NCBI GenBank assembly: GCA_963618015.1
Contig: CAVEQS010000002.1
Location: 1 to 64,000, forward strand
DNA: 64,000 nucleotides
From: Apopatocola sp963618015
GTDB taxonomy: Bacteria > Bacillota > Clostridia > Oscillospirales > Oscillospiraceae
Reading direction: 5' to 3'
The notes beneath the pieces were generated by a model. It did no database searches and was not told the DNA's origin. It saw nothing but the letters and a program-made list of their open reading frames with translations. The position numbers and the translations under genes were made by a program. Below are positions 8,087 through 17,199 of the stretch, piece by piece (position 1 is the stretch's first letter; each line of letters starts with the position of its first letter).

Positions 8087-10408
8087 ATGCAACCTACTCT
8101 CTGCGCCCGCTGCCACAAGAACATGGCGGTGGTGTTCATCAACCGCATCGAAAACGGCCAGTCCCACCAGGAGGGACTGTGTCTCAAGTGCGCCCGTGAG
8201 CTGCACATCAAGCCCATCGACGATATCATTTCCAAAATGGGCATCAACGATGAAGAGCTCGACGGCCTTTCCTCTGAAATGATGGAAGCCATGCAGAATC
8301 TCTCCGGCAACGGGGACGATCTCATGAGCATTGAAAATGACGACGACAGCTCGGACGATGACGGGAAAACTGCCACGTTCCCGTTCCTCAACCGGCTTTT
8401 CGGCGCGCAGAACGCCGCCAACGCCGAAAACCGCGATAACGGGACCGAAACCGAACGTCCCCGGGGTGCCAAGGAATCCGGCGAGCGCAAACCGAAGCGC
8501 AAGTTTCTGGATAACTACTGCATCTCGCTCACCGACCGCGCCCGTGCGGGCAAGCTTGACCGCATGATCGGCCGGAGCGAGGAGCTGGAGCGTGTCATTC
8601 AGATCCTCAACCGCCGTCAGAAGAACAACCCCTGCCTCATCGGTGAGCCGGGCGTCGGCAAGACGGCCATTGCCGAAGGTCTCGCACAGCGCATCGCCTC
8701 CGGCGACGTGCCGGCCAAGCTGCGCGATAAGCAGGTTTTCCTTCTCGATCTCACCTCTCTCGTCGCAGGAACGCAGTTCCGCGGCCAATTTGAGTCGCGC
8801 ATGAAGGGGCTCATTGAGGAGATTCGCCGCGAGGGCAACATCATTCTCGTCATCGATGAGGTGCACAATCTTGTCGGCGCGGGTGATGCCGAGGGCAGCA
8901 TGAATGCTGCGAACATTCTCAAGCCCGCGCTCTCCCGCGGCGAGATTCAGGTCATCGGCGCGACGACGTTCAACGAATACCGCAAGCACATCGAAAAGGA
9001 CGCCGCGCTTGAGCGCCGCTTCCAGCCCGTGACCGTGGCCGAGCCCTCGCTCGACGACAGCGTGGAGATTCTCAAGGGCATCCGCAAGTATTACGAGGAC
9101 TTCCACGGCGTGAAGATCTCCGACGAGATGTGCCGCATGGCCGTCACACTCTCCGAGCGCTATATCACCGACCGATTCCTCCCCGACAAGGCCATCGACC
9201 TCATCGACGAAGCCTGCTCCGACGTGAATCTTCATAACAAGGACATCGAACGCAGCGCCGAGATCAAAAAGGAATGCGCCGATCTCGATAAGGAGCGTGA
9301 GCTTCTACTCAGCGGTACGGCGGGCGACGGCGACTTTGAAAAGCTCGCCGAGCTTCGCAGCCGCGATCTCCAGCTCAAGGATGAGCTCGCGCAAATCGAA
9401 GCCAAGGGCATGCCGGAGCTCACTGCCGACAATCTTGCCCACATCATTGAGCTCTGGACGAAGATCCCCGCCTCGAACATCCGCGCCGACGAGTTTGAAC
9501 GCCTCTCCGGTCTTGCCGGACGGCTCAAGGCGCACATTGTCGGTCAGGACGAGGCCGTGAACGCCGTTTGCGCCGCCATCAAGCGCAGCCGCGCAGGACT
9601 GCAGTCCAAGCGCAAGCCCGTGAGCTTTATTTTCGTCGGCTCCACCGGCGTCGGCAAGACCGAGCTCGTCAAGCGCCTCGCCGCCGATCTCTTCAACTCC
9701 CCCGAATCGCTCATCCGGCTCGACATGTCCGAGTTCATGGAAAAATTCAGCGTTTCGCGCATCATCGGCTCGCCTCCGGGCTACGTCGGCTACGACGAGG
9801 CCGGACAGCTCACTGAGAAGATCCGCCGCAAGCCCTACAGCGTCGTGCTCTTCGACGAGATCGAAAAGGCCCACCCGGATGTGATGAACATCCTCCTTCA
9901 GATTCTCGACGACGGGCGCATTACGGACGCCCAGGGGCGCACGGTGAATTTCGAGAACACCGTGATCGTCATGACGACGAACGCGGGCAGCGATAAGCGC
10001 ACCGGCAGCGTTGGCTTCAACATGAGCGCCGATGAGCAGGGCAAGGAAAAGGCCGTCAAGGCGCTCAATGACTTCCTCCGCCCCGAGTTTATCAACCGCG
10101 TGGACGAGATCATCTATTTCCACCGTCTGACAGAGGAAAATATCCGCGCCATCGCCTCGCTCATGCTCGAAGATCTCCGCACCGCCATGGCCGAGCGCGG
10201 CACGGCCCTCACCTGGGACGAGAGCGTTATCGCCTATCTCGCCGAGAAGGGCTACAGCGCAACGTACGGTGCCCGCAATCTTCAGCGTCTCATCCAAAAG
10301 GACATCGAGGACGCCATCGCCACCGAGATCATCGACAACCGAAAAGCCGCCGCGAGTGCCGTTTCGCTTACCGTCAGTGACGGGAAAATCACCGTTTACG
10401 CGCTATAA
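8087..10408 (+). CDS. ClpE/ClpC-type AAA+ unfoldase with N-terminal zinc finger
   Basis: 773 aa. The ATG at 8087 (MQPTLCARCHKN) follows CAGGAGA; the upstream in-frame extension is not protein-like. An N-terminal CxxC...CxxC zinc finger spans residues 6-33, followed by an acidic linker. AAA domain 1 has GEPGVGKTA near 186 and VIDEVHNLVGAG. A short coiled middle region sits near 400-445. AAA domain 2 has GSTGVGKTE near 518 and FDEIEKAHPDV. This is HSP100 class 1 architecture, and the zinc finger favours ClpE. It should unfold substrates for ClpP, which is not in the window. Confidence 0.9.
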   Translation: MQPTLCARCHKNMAVVFINRIENGQSHQEGLCLKCARELHIKPIDDIISKMGINDEELDGLSSEMMEAMQNLSGNGDDLMSIENDDDSSDDDGKTATFPFLNRLFGAQNAANAENRDNGTETERPRGAKESGERKPKRKFLDNYCISLTDRARAGKLDRMIGRSEELERVIQILNRRQKNNPCLIGEPGVGKTAIAEGLAQRIASGDVPAKLRDKQVFLLDLTSLVAGTQFRGQFESRMKGLIEEIRREGNIILVIDEVHNLVGAGDAEGSMNAANILKPALSRGEIQVIGATTFNEYRKHIEKDAALERRFQPVTVAEPSLDDSVEILKGIRKYYEDFHGVKISDEMCRMAVTLSERYITDRFLPDKAIDLIDEACSDVNLHNKDIERSAEIKKECADLDKERELLLSGTAGDGDFEKLAELRSRDLQLKDELAQIEAKGMPELTADNLAHIIELWTKIPASNIRADEFERLSGLAGRLKAHIVGQDEAVNAVCAAIKRSRAGLQSKRKPVSFIFVGSTGVGKTELVKRLAADLFNSPESLIRLDMSEFMEKFSVSRIIGSPPGYVGYDEAGQLTEKIRRKPYSVVLFDEIEKAHPDVMNILLQILDDGRITDAQGRTVNFENTVIVMTTNAGSDKRTGSVGFNMSADEQGKEKAVKALNDFLRPEFINRVDEIIYFHRLTEENIRAIASLMLEDLRTAMAERGTALTWDESVIAYLAEKGYSATYGARNLQRLIQKDIEDAIATEIIDNRKAAASAVSLTVSDGKITVYAL

Positions 10409-10418
10409 TCCACCGAAA

Positions 10419-10455
10419 AACGACCGCAGAGCTTTCCTTCTCTGCGGTCGTTTTC
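10419..10455 (+). terminator. Terminator after the Clp gene
   Basis: Perfect 12-13 bp stem AACGACCGCAGAG / CTCTGCGGTCGTT followed by TTTT, starting 10 nt after the stop. Confidence 0.85.
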
Positions 10456-10506
10456 AGAAAGCGGGCGATCCATACGAAAAAGCACTCTCTTCACCGTGCC
10501 TGGTAC

Positions 10507-11856
10507 ATGCTTGCCGGCTGCTGTCTTTTGCAGGGCGGGAGCATGGGGCTCATCAATAACTGCCGGGGCATATTCATCTCCCCCGTTACGGCGGAGCTGG
10601 GCTTTTCCATGAGCTCGTTCACGCTTTATATGTTCGTTTCGGCGGTTTGCGGCTGCTTTGTGCTGCCGTTCGTTTCGCGCATATTCGCGCGCGTGGATTC
10701 ACGTCTCCTGCTTGGCGGCGCTTCCCTGCTCTTTTCCGCCTCCGTGTTTTCGATGGGCTTTGCGCGCAGCGTCGCCTTTTTTCAGATTGCGGGCATCGTG
10801 CAGGGCGTCTCGGGCGCATTTTTGATGTTCTATCCCGCGCCGTTCATTCTCGGGAGCTGGTTTCACAAGCGGACGGGGCTGGCCGTGGGCGTGTGCTCGT
10901 CGTTTTCCGGTGTGGTCGGGATCATTTTCAACCCGCTTGGCAGCGCCGTGATCGAGCGCTTCGGCTGGCAGGGCGGCTATTTTTTCTTCGGTATTGCCGC
11001 GTTTTTGATGCTCGTTCCGGTGTCGGTGTTTCTGCTCCGCCTCTCCCCGGCGGACGCAGGACTCACGCCGTACGGCGCGGAGAGCACTTCGTCCGGCACG
11101 GAGCGCGCCGCGCCTGCAGGCGGCGTTCCGGCGGGTACTGCCAAGCGCAGCGTATATTTCTGGATAATCGTCACCGGCACAATGCTCATCAGCATGACCG
11201 GCGCTTTCAATTCGCATCTGAGCCCCATGGGTGTAAATTATGGCTACGGCGCGAGCATCGGCGCACTGCTCGTCTCCTGCTCCATGGCGGGGAATGTGCT
11301 GAGCAAGAACATTCTCGGCGTTATCTTCGACCGGAGAGGGCTTTCCCGTGCGCTGACGTTCGGTCTTGGTGCTTCGGCGCTCGGCTCGGCGCTGCTGCTG
11401 ATCGACTCCGTACCGCTGCGGCTGCTCGGCGCGCTGCTCTATGGCTGCTCGATGGGGACATGCAACGTGATGTCCCCTCTCGTTATCAAAGACGTGTTCG
11501 GCCTTCGCGGCTATGGCGAGCTTCTCTCCTACAATACGCTCTTTCTCACGTTCGGCAATTCGCTCTCGCTGCTGCTCGGCGGCGTGATGGTCGATGCGTT
11601 CGGGCCGCGGCGCGGCTATTTTCTGAGCTTTCTCGCCGTGCTCTGTGTGCTCGCTCTGCTCGCTGGGATCTACACCGTCGCCATCCGCGGCGGACGGCGG
11701 CTCCGGAAAACCTGCGACGCTGCCGAAACCGCCGTGCAGCCGTCTTCCTTTGCGCAAAAGCCTTCGCGCCAGTCGAAAGACTGGCGCGGAGGCTTTTTTA
11801 ATCGGCGCGGTAATGCGCGCCGAGGCTTTCCTTTCGATCGAGCGCCGCACGGGTGA
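10507..11856 (+). CDS. MFS transporter, OFA-like (paralogue 1)
   Basis: 449 aa from ATG 10507, with about 12 helices. It is clearly paralogous to the MFS gene at 14974: HRAWYMLAGCCLLQGGSMG here matches HRAWWMLIGCCLLQGGSLG there, and both continue NCRGIF. The homology extends 5-6 codons upstream of 10507, and no ATG/GTG/TTG exists in frame back to the preceding terminator, so the true start is uncertain; ATC at 10468 is the best non-canonical option. The 3' end reads through a terminator hairpin (11757-11799) and overlaps the convergent flavoprotein gene by 59 nt. The family moves small carboxylates; the substrate is unknown. Confidence 0.8.
   Translation: MLAGCCLLQGGSMGLINNCRGIFISPVTAELGFSMSSFTLYMFVSAVCGCFVLPFVSRIFARVDSRLLLGGASLLFSASVFSMGFARSVAFFQIAGIVQGVSGAFLMFYPAPFILGSWFHKRTGLAVGVCSSFSGVVGIIFNPLGSAVIERFGWQGGYFFFGIAAFLMLVPVSVFLLRLSPADAGLTPYGAESTSSGTERAAPAGGVPAGTAKRSVYFWIIVTGTMLISMTGAFNSHLSPMGVNYGYGASIGALLVSCSMAGNVLSKNILGVIFDRRGLSRALTFGLGASALGSALLLIDSVPLRLLGALLYGCSMGTCNVMSPLVIKDVFGLRGYGELLSYNTLFLTFGNSLSLLLGGVMVDAFGPRRGYFLSFLAVLCVLALLAGIYTVAIRGGRRLRKTCDAAETAVQPSSFAQKPSRQSKDWRGGFFNRRGNARRGFPFDRAPHG
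11757..11799. terminator. Bidirectional terminator inside the MFS reading frame
   Basis: AAAAGCC, then perfect stem CGCGCCAGTC / GACTGGCGCG with a GAAA loop, then GGCTTTTTT. It serves the convergent MFS (+) and flavoprotein (-) genes. The MFS frame stays open through it to 11856. Confidence 0.85.
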
Positions 11857-13270
11857 CGCACTCCGCCGTAAGGCAGAGATCGCGCAGCTCCACCCACTCC
11901 GCGAGGCTTGCCGGACGGCGGCGCGCCATGGTGGCCTGAATCTCTTCGATCTTTCCGAGTGCCTCACGCATACCCGCCTCGGTGCGGACGACGGAGACAC
12001 CCTTCCACACGGTATTGCGCAGCTCGTCCCGGAGATCACGCAGAGAGTCATACCCCAGCGCCGGATAGTCCCGAAGTCTCCGCTCGACACTCTCTTCCGT
12101 TTCAGGCTCGCACGTATCCGCCGCGGCATATTTTGCAGCGTTCTCCCCGGCCAGAAAGCCGAAGAGCACCGTTTCGCTCAGCGCGCTCCCGGCAAGACGG
12201 TTGGCGCCGTGCAGCCCGCCGGTGACTTCGCCGCAGGCATAGAGCCCCGCTACGTCCGTAGAACAGTCCGTGCGCAGCGGCACGCCCCCCATGAAGAAAT
12301 GTGCCACCGGACGGATAAGCAGCGGCTTATCCGGGTAATCGCGCGCCATGCGTGCGATGTTCGGGCATTCGCGCTCAAGATATGCCTTATCGCAGCCGGA
12401 AAGGTCGAGATGCACTTCCTTTTCGGCAAACTCGGCACGGGCGACAACGTCACGGTTTTCGAGTTCTTTCTTCGGATACCGTGCACAGTCCATAAACCGC
12501 TCGCCCTTTTCGTTGCGGAGCACCGCGCCGTGGTCGAAAAGATCCGGGAAAATGTCCGCCCGTTTGGGCGAATAGATACGGTAAGGATAAAACTGCACAA
12601 ACTCCATGCCGCGCAGCGGCAGGCCGCAGCGCGCGGCCATAGCGTAGCCGTCGCCGGTGAGATCGCGCGTGTTGCTCGTCGCGGCATACACGTTGCCCGC
12701 ACCGCCGCAGCAGAGGATGACCGTTTTGGCCGGGTATACACGCACTTCCCCGCCGCAGAGCGCCAGAACGCCCTGCGCGCGGCCGTTTTCGGTGAGAATA
12801 TCGCAGACGGTCACGCCGTCCTCCACGGTGATATTGGGATGCTCGTTCAGCTTCTCCCGCACGGCCTTTGTGAGAATGCGGCCCTGCTTGGGCGAGCAGC
12901 AGACGAGATACGGATATTCCCCGCCGTTTTCCGGAAGCGTCCGGTATTCGAGCGGCAGGCCGAGAGCGCGCAGCCGCTCCATGGCCGCGGCGGCGTGATC
13001 GACAAAGAACGCCGCGATCTCCGCGTCCTGCTGTCCCGCGCCGGAGGCAAGGAAGCGGCGGCGGTAATCCTCGCGCAGGCCGGGCGCGTCCGGCGCAAAC
13101 CGGTGCACCGACATGGCCACCACCGAGTTGCCGGAGCCGCCAGTTTTGCTCTTGCAGAGGATCGTCACTCTCGCGCCATTTTCCGCCGCTGCGATGGCGG
13201 AATACATACCGGCCAGTCCACCGCCGATCACCAGAACTTCCGAGACGGGCTGCATTACAAATGTTTTCAT
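11798..13270 (-). CDS. FAD-dependent fumarate-reductase/aspartate-oxidase-like flavoprotein
   Basis: 490 aa from ATG 13270 (AGGAGT upstream). The N-terminal dinucleotide motif is VIGGGLAGMYSA with an acidic/basic strand end, followed by GGSGNSVVAM, the second FAD motif ILCCGGAGNVY, the active-site region RPVAHFFMGGVPL, and C-terminal YACGEVTGGLHGANRLAGSALSE. This is the FrdA/SdhA/NadB fold. No iron-sulfur partner or nadA/nadC is adjacent, so it may be a stand-alone reductase or oxidase of a dicarboxylate or an enoate such as urocanate. It lies 115 nt downstream of an NCS1 permease, which may import its substrate. Confidence 0.75.
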   Translation of the reverse strand: MKTFVMQPVSEVLVIGGGLAGMYSAIAAAENGARVTILCKSKTGGSGNSVVAMSVHRFAPDAPGLREDYRRRFLASGAGQQDAEIAAFFVDHAAAAMERLRALGLPLEYRTLPENGGEYPYLVCCSPKQGRILTKAVREKLNEHPNITVEDGVTVCDILTENGRAQGVLALCGGEVRVYPAKTVILCCGGAGNVYAATSNTRDLTGDGYAMAARCGLPLRGMEFVQFYPYRIYSPKRADIFPDLFDHGAVLRNEKGERFMDCARYPKKELENRDVVARAEFAEKEVHLDLSGCDKAYLERECPNIARMARDYPDKPLLIRPVAHFFMGGVPLRTDCSTDVAGLYACGEVTGGLHGANRLAGSALSETVLFGFLAGENAAKYAAADTCEPETEESVERRLRDYPALGYDSLRDLRDELRNTVWKGVSVVRTEAGMREALGKIEEIQATMARRRPASLAEWVELRDLCLTAECVTRAALDRKESLGAHYRAD

Positions 13271-13324
13271 GGGGATCACTCCTTTGGTTACTCCAAATAT
13301 ACCACATTTGATCCGAAAAGACAA

Positions 13325-13350
13325 ACCCCATACCTTGCGGTACGGGGCTT
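13325..13350 (-). terminator. Hairpin between permease and flavoprotein genes
   Basis: On the minus strand, GCCCCGTACC / GGTATGGGGT with a GCAA loop is followed by TTGTCTTTT. It is likely a terminator or attenuator after the permease gene. Confidence 0.55.
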
Positions 13351-13385
13351 GCTTTTCGGGGGCAGATGATGTTTTTTAATCGGAA

Positions 13386-14696
13386 TTATTCGGCCTTGCC
13401 GGTGGCGTTCTTGTTCCAAGACTTGTCGAGAGCCTTGCTGAGACCCCAGTACAGGAAGAACGCGACGACCATGCTGACGACCGCAGGGATGAAGAAGTTG
13501 TGGTTGACGCAGATCTGGCCGATGACGGTGGCGATGATCCAGGAGACGATGCCGACCCAGTTGATAGCCTGGTTCTCCTTGGAGTTCTTCACGCACCACT
13601 GCTCCGCGATCATCATAGCCGGGATGGGCGGCAGGAGAACCGACAGAGCCTTGACGATGGGCAGAAGGTACTTCACAGCGCCGGCAGACGCGAAGATGGC
13701 AGCGGCGGCAGCCACGATGATGGCGAGCACAGAGTGCTTGATCTTGCCTTCGACCTTCGTGTCAACGAAGACGTTCTGCAGAGCGAGGGACGCGGAGTAG
13801 ATGTTGTTGTCCTGCGTCGTCCAAACACAGAAGATGGCGCAGACGAACACCAGAATGCCGAGGCCGAGGGCCGCGGTAGCGGCGACGAAGCTGGCATTGC
13901 CGGTGGCCTGCGCGGTCATGGCGCCGACGAGCTCGATCATGGCAAGGCCAATGTACACGGCGATGGGGGCCGAAATAGCAACGTGCTTGCCGTTCTTCGC
14001 ATAGCGGGTGACGTCCGGCGTGACGATGCAGCCGAAGATCCACGCGCCGACGATCGAGGTGGAGCCGGTAGCGAAGGTGAGCTGCGTCGTGCTGGGAACA
14101 TAATGCACAACGGTGTCGAAGCCAGCCTTATTGCCGATGGCAATGAAGGACGCGATGGCCAGGATGACGGCGGCGGGAGCGCCGAGCCAGCTGACGATCT
14201 CCAGGCCCTTCACGCCGCGGATGGCGGACTGAGCCCAAAGGGCAACGACGATGATCGCGGTGGCCCACATGGGCAGCGGCCACCACTTGAAGTTAGCGAG
14301 AACCATGTCCGCGAAGGTGTTCGCGTTCACAGCGATCCAGTTAACGGCGGACAGAGCGATCAGCACGGACATGATGGCCGAGCTGCGCTTGCCGAGGAAG
14401 TTGCGGGCGAGGACCAGCGTGGTCTTGCCGCTCTTCGCGCCGATGATGCCGAGCATGACGGCGACGAAAGCAAGAATACCGTTGCCAACGACGATGGACC
14501 AGACCGTACCGCTGAAGGACATCTGGGAGCCGACCGTAGCGCCGGTAACAAAGTTCGAAAGAGAGATGCAGTAGCCAAGAAGAATAACAAGGATGGTGCC
14601 GAGCGATTTACGCTTGTCCATGGGGACGCTGCCAAACGCATATTCGATCTCGGAACCGCCCTTTTCCGCAGCTTTCTTTTCGGGCTCTTTGGACAT
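13386..14696 (-). CDS. NCS1-family nucleobase permease (CodB-like)
   Basis: 436 aa from ATG 14696 (MSKEPEKK, with GAGAGGAGT upstream). About 12 helices. The segment LGYCISLSNFVTGATVGSQMSF matches helix 1 of cytosine permease CodB, and the later TPDVTRYAKNGKH motif is characteristic of NCS1 carriers. It is a probable proton- or sodium-coupled importer of a cytosine-like base or hydantoin-type ring. No cytosine deaminase is adjacent; the next gene downstream on the strand is a flavoprotein. Confidence 0.82.
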   Translation of the reverse strand: MSKEPEKKAAEKGGSEIEYAFGSVPMDKRKSLGTILVILLGYCISLSNFVTGATVGSQMSFSGTVWSIVVGNGILAFVAVMLGIIGAKSGKTTLVLARNFLGKRSSAIMSVLIALSAVNWIAVNANTFADMVLANFKWWPLPMWATAIIVVALWAQSAIRGVKGLEIVSWLGAPAAVILAIASFIAIGNKAGFDTVVHYVPSTTQLTFATGSTSIVGAWIFGCIVTPDVTRYAKNGKHVAISAPIAVYIGLAMIELVGAMTAQATGNASFVAATAALGLGILVFVCAIFCVWTTQDNNIYSASLALQNVFVDTKVEGKIKHSVLAIIVAAAAAIFASAGAVKYLLPIVKALSVLLPPIPAMMIAEQWCVKNSKENQAINWVGIVSWIIATVIGQICVNHNFFIPAVVSMVVAFFLYWGLSKALDKSWNKNATGKAE

Positions 14697-14855
14697 GAAA
14701 AAAACTCCTCTCGTTCTTTTTACGAAATGCGCGCCTCCGAATGACACATTTCGTTCACATTTCCGGATTATAGCACTTTCCATACCAAATACAATCCCTA
14801 TTCAATGTCAAAAACCAAAAATCGTCATAATATCCATATAATTATTAACAAGTAT

Positions 14856-14903
14856 TTGACACCCATTTTATTGGATGGTATAATTTTTTATTGGATGATA
14901 TAA
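14856..14903 (+). promoter_or_regulatory. Promoter of MFS paralogue 2 with an overlapping direct repeat
   Basis: TTGACA (14856-14861), 17 nt and TATAAT (14879-14884). An 18-bp direct repeat TTTTATTGGATGRTATAA lies at 14866-14883 and 14886-14903, exactly 20 bp (two helical turns) apart, covering the spacer, -10 and start region. This is a likely operator for an unidentified regulator. Confidence 0.6.
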
Positions 14904-14973
14904 ATTTTTGAGTGAATTTTCATTCGGTTATATGTTTTGTAAATGTAAACATCAAGCATGAGAGGTAAATGAT

Positions 14974-16257
14974 ATGAGCAAACCCGACCATATCCACCGC
15001 GCCTGGTGGATGCTGATCGGCTGTTGTCTGCTGCAGGGCGGCTCGCTCGGCATCATCCATAACTGCCGGGGCATTTTCTATGATCCCGTGATCGAAGATC
15101 TCGGCTTCGGCATGGGCGCTTTTTCCTTTTATATTCTCTTTTTCGGCGTGTGCTCGTGCTTTGTGCTGCCGTTCGTGGGGAAGCTCTTCCGCAACGTCGA
15201 TTCCCGCATTCTGCTCGGCGGCGCGTCGCTCGTTTTTTCCGGTACCGTGTTCGTGATGGGCTTTTTCCATACATTGCCCGCATTCTACATTGCCGGAGCC
15301 ATTCAAGGCTTTGCGAGCGCGTTTCTCATGTTCTTCCCCGCGCCATACATTCTCGGCAACTGGTTTCATAAAAAGCGCGGGCTTGCCGTCGGTCTTTCGG
15401 CAGCCGTTGCGGGGCTGGCCGGTGTGCTCGGCAACCCGCTCGGCAACGCAATCATCCGCGCCTTCGGCTGGCGGATGGGCTTTTTCTCGTTTGGCCTGAT
15501 CTCGCTTGTGATGATGTTCCCGGTTTCGGTCTTCCTGCTGCGCCGCTCACCGGAGGACGTCGGCTGCCGCCCCTACGGCGCGGAGGATGACGACGCGCTC
15601 ACCGGGGAGAGCTGCCCGCTCGACGGTGTTCCGGCCAAGCGCGCCAAGCGGGAGAGCGTTTTCTGGCTTTTGATACTCGCCGGGCTGCTCGCGGCCTTTA
15701 CCTGTGCCTACTATGCGCATCTCAGCCCGCTCGGCATATACTTTGGCTACGGCTCCGTTTTCGGCGCGCTGATGGTATCCTGCTCCATGGCAGGAAACGT
15801 TGTGAGCAAGCTGCTGCTCGGCCAGCTTTACGACCGGTTTGGGCTGCGCACCGCGCTCGCCGCCGGTACCGCGGCTGTTGTGGCGGGCTTTTTGCTGCTG
15901 CTTGTGGATTCGCTCCCGGTGCGTATCGTTGGGTCGTTCCTTTACGGCTTCTCCATGGCGATGAGCGCCATTATGATCGCCATCACCATCCGCGATGTAT
16001 ACGGCAGCCGGGACTACGGCGATCTTCTCTCCTACAGTTCCATGGCGTCTACGCTGGGAACCTCGGTCAACATTGCCATCATAGGCTATATGGTAGACGG
16101 CTTTGGCCGGCAGCGCGGATACATCATCAGTTTGTGGTACGGCCTCGCGCTGACGCTTGCCATGGGCGTACTGCTCGTCGTATCCATCCGCGGCGGACAG
16201 AAAATTGCCGCGGAATATAAGACCGGCGCTGTTGCCGGGGAAAACGCAAAACATTAA
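14974..16257 (+). CDS. MFS transporter, OFA-like (paralogue 2)
   Basis: 427 aa, 12 predicted helices. The ATG at 14974 has GAGAGG upstream. It is closely related to the carrier at 10507 over the full length, including GIIHNCRGIF, FFPAPYILGNWFHKKRGLAVGLS and SCSMAGNVVSK. The oxalate/formate antiporter-like branch of MFS handles small organic anions. It has its own strong promoter with a repeat operator, unlike paralogue 1. It ends 19 nt before cysE and may be co-transcribed with it. Confidence 0.85.
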   Translation: MSKPDHIHRAWWMLIGCCLLQGGSLGIIHNCRGIFYDPVIEDLGFGMGAFSFYILFFGVCSCFVLPFVGKLFRNVDSRILLGGASLVFSGTVFVMGFFHTLPAFYIAGAIQGFASAFLMFFPAPYILGNWFHKKRGLAVGLSAAVAGLAGVLGNPLGNAIIRAFGWRMGFFSFGLISLVMMFPVSVFLLRRSPEDVGCRPYGAEDDDALTGESCPLDGVPAKRAKRESVFWLLILAGLLAAFTCAYYAHLSPLGIYFGYGSVFGALMVSCSMAGNVVSKLLLGQLYDRFGLRTALAAGTAAVVAGFLLLLVDSLPVRIVGSFLYGFSMAMSAIMIAITIRDVYGSRDYGDLLSYSSMASTLGTSVNIAIIGYMVDGFGRQRGYIISLWYGLALTLAMGVLLVVSIRGGQKIAAEYKTGAVAGENAKH

Positions 16258-16276
16258 AGAAGGGCTGGAATTTCCT

Positions 16277-17149
16277 TTGAAGCACGATTCACTCCATCAG
16301 CAGGCGATCCGGGAGATCACGGAACGCCTCATTTCCACCGGAAGCATGGACGGCACGCTGGAAAACTGTCCCGGCATGAAGGAGCGCGTCACGCGCCTGA
16401 TCGGACTTCTGCGCAGCGCCATGTATCCGCATATCTTCGGTGCATCCTCCCGGCGCGGCAGCGCTGCCTCCGCCATTGCGGTGAGCTACAATCTGCAAAG
16501 TGCCGCGGAGCTTCTTGAACAGATCCTCACGACGCTCCAGCCGGAGCTTTCGGAGGACGAGACCGACGCGATCATCCTTCGTTTCCTGGAACAGATACCG
16601 GAGATCAAAGCCTGTCTCGAGACCGATATTCAGGCCGCCTACGACGGAGACCCCGCCGCAATGAGCCGCGAAGAGATCATGCTCGCCTATCCCGCGTTTG
16701 AGGCTATCAGCATATACCGCATGGCGCACCGGCTGTACAAAATGGGTATCCCCATGCTGCCGCGCATGATGACCGAGTACGCCCACCAACTCACCGGCAT
16801 CGATATCCACCCGGGCGCAACGATCGGCAACTATTTCTTCATCGACCACGGCACCGGCGTTGTCATCGGCGAAACGACGACCATCGGCGAGCACGTGAAG
16901 CTCTATCAGGGCGTCACGCTCGGCGCGAAGAGCTTTGAGCTGGACGAGAACGGCAACCCCGTCAAGGGCATCAAGCGTCACCCGGATATCGGAAACCACG
17001 TCATCGTGTACGCCGGGGCGACGATCCTCGGCGGCATGACCCGCATCGGCGATAACTGCGTGATCGGCGGCAACGTGTGGCTCACGCACTCCATCGAGCC
17101 CGGGCGCACTGTGCTCGCCGCGGAAGAGCGCGGGACGAAGATCATATAG
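16277..17149 (+). CDS. cysE: Serine O-acetyltransferase
   Basis: 290 aa from TTG 16277 (LKHDSLHQQAIREI), with GGAA upstream; the longer frame would run back into the MFS gene. An N-terminal helical domain (about 1-170) precedes a left-handed hexapeptide domain with IDIHPGATIGNYFFIDHG, VVIGETTTIGEHVKLYQG and a C-terminal YAGATILGG...VIGGNVW. The catalytic His of DHGTG is present. It makes O-acetylserine for cysteine synthesis. The N-terminal domain is long, as in the EpsC/CysE group of anaerobes. No cysK is adjacent. Confidence 0.88.
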   Translation: MKHDSLHQQAIREITERLISTGSMDGTLENCPGMKERVTRLIGLLRSAMYPHIFGASSRRGSAASAIAVSYNLQSAAELLEQILTTLQPELSEDETDAIILRFLEQIPEIKACLETDIQAAYDGDPAAMSREEIMLAYPAFEAISIYRMAHRLYKMGIPMLPRMMTEYAHQLTGIDIHPGATIGNYFFIDHGTGVVIGETTTIGEHVKLYQGVTLGAKSFELDENGNPVKGIKRHPDIGNHVIVYAGATILGGMTRIGDNCVIGGNVWLTHSIEPGRTVLAAEERGTKII

Positions 17150-17162
17150 CTTTCTATAGACG

Positions 17163-17197
17163 AAAAAAATCCCTCTCCGGCCGGAGAGGGATTTTTC
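17163..17197. terminator. Bidirectional terminator between cysE and the ThyX-like gene
   Basis: AAAAAAATCCCTCTCCGG / CCGGAGAGGGATTTTT, with U-tracts on both strands. Confidence 0.88.
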
Positions 17198-17199
17198 TG

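Noticed and set aside
8054..10297. Long minus-strand open frames across the Clp gene
   Set aside because: Shadows of the Clp codons; no motifs.
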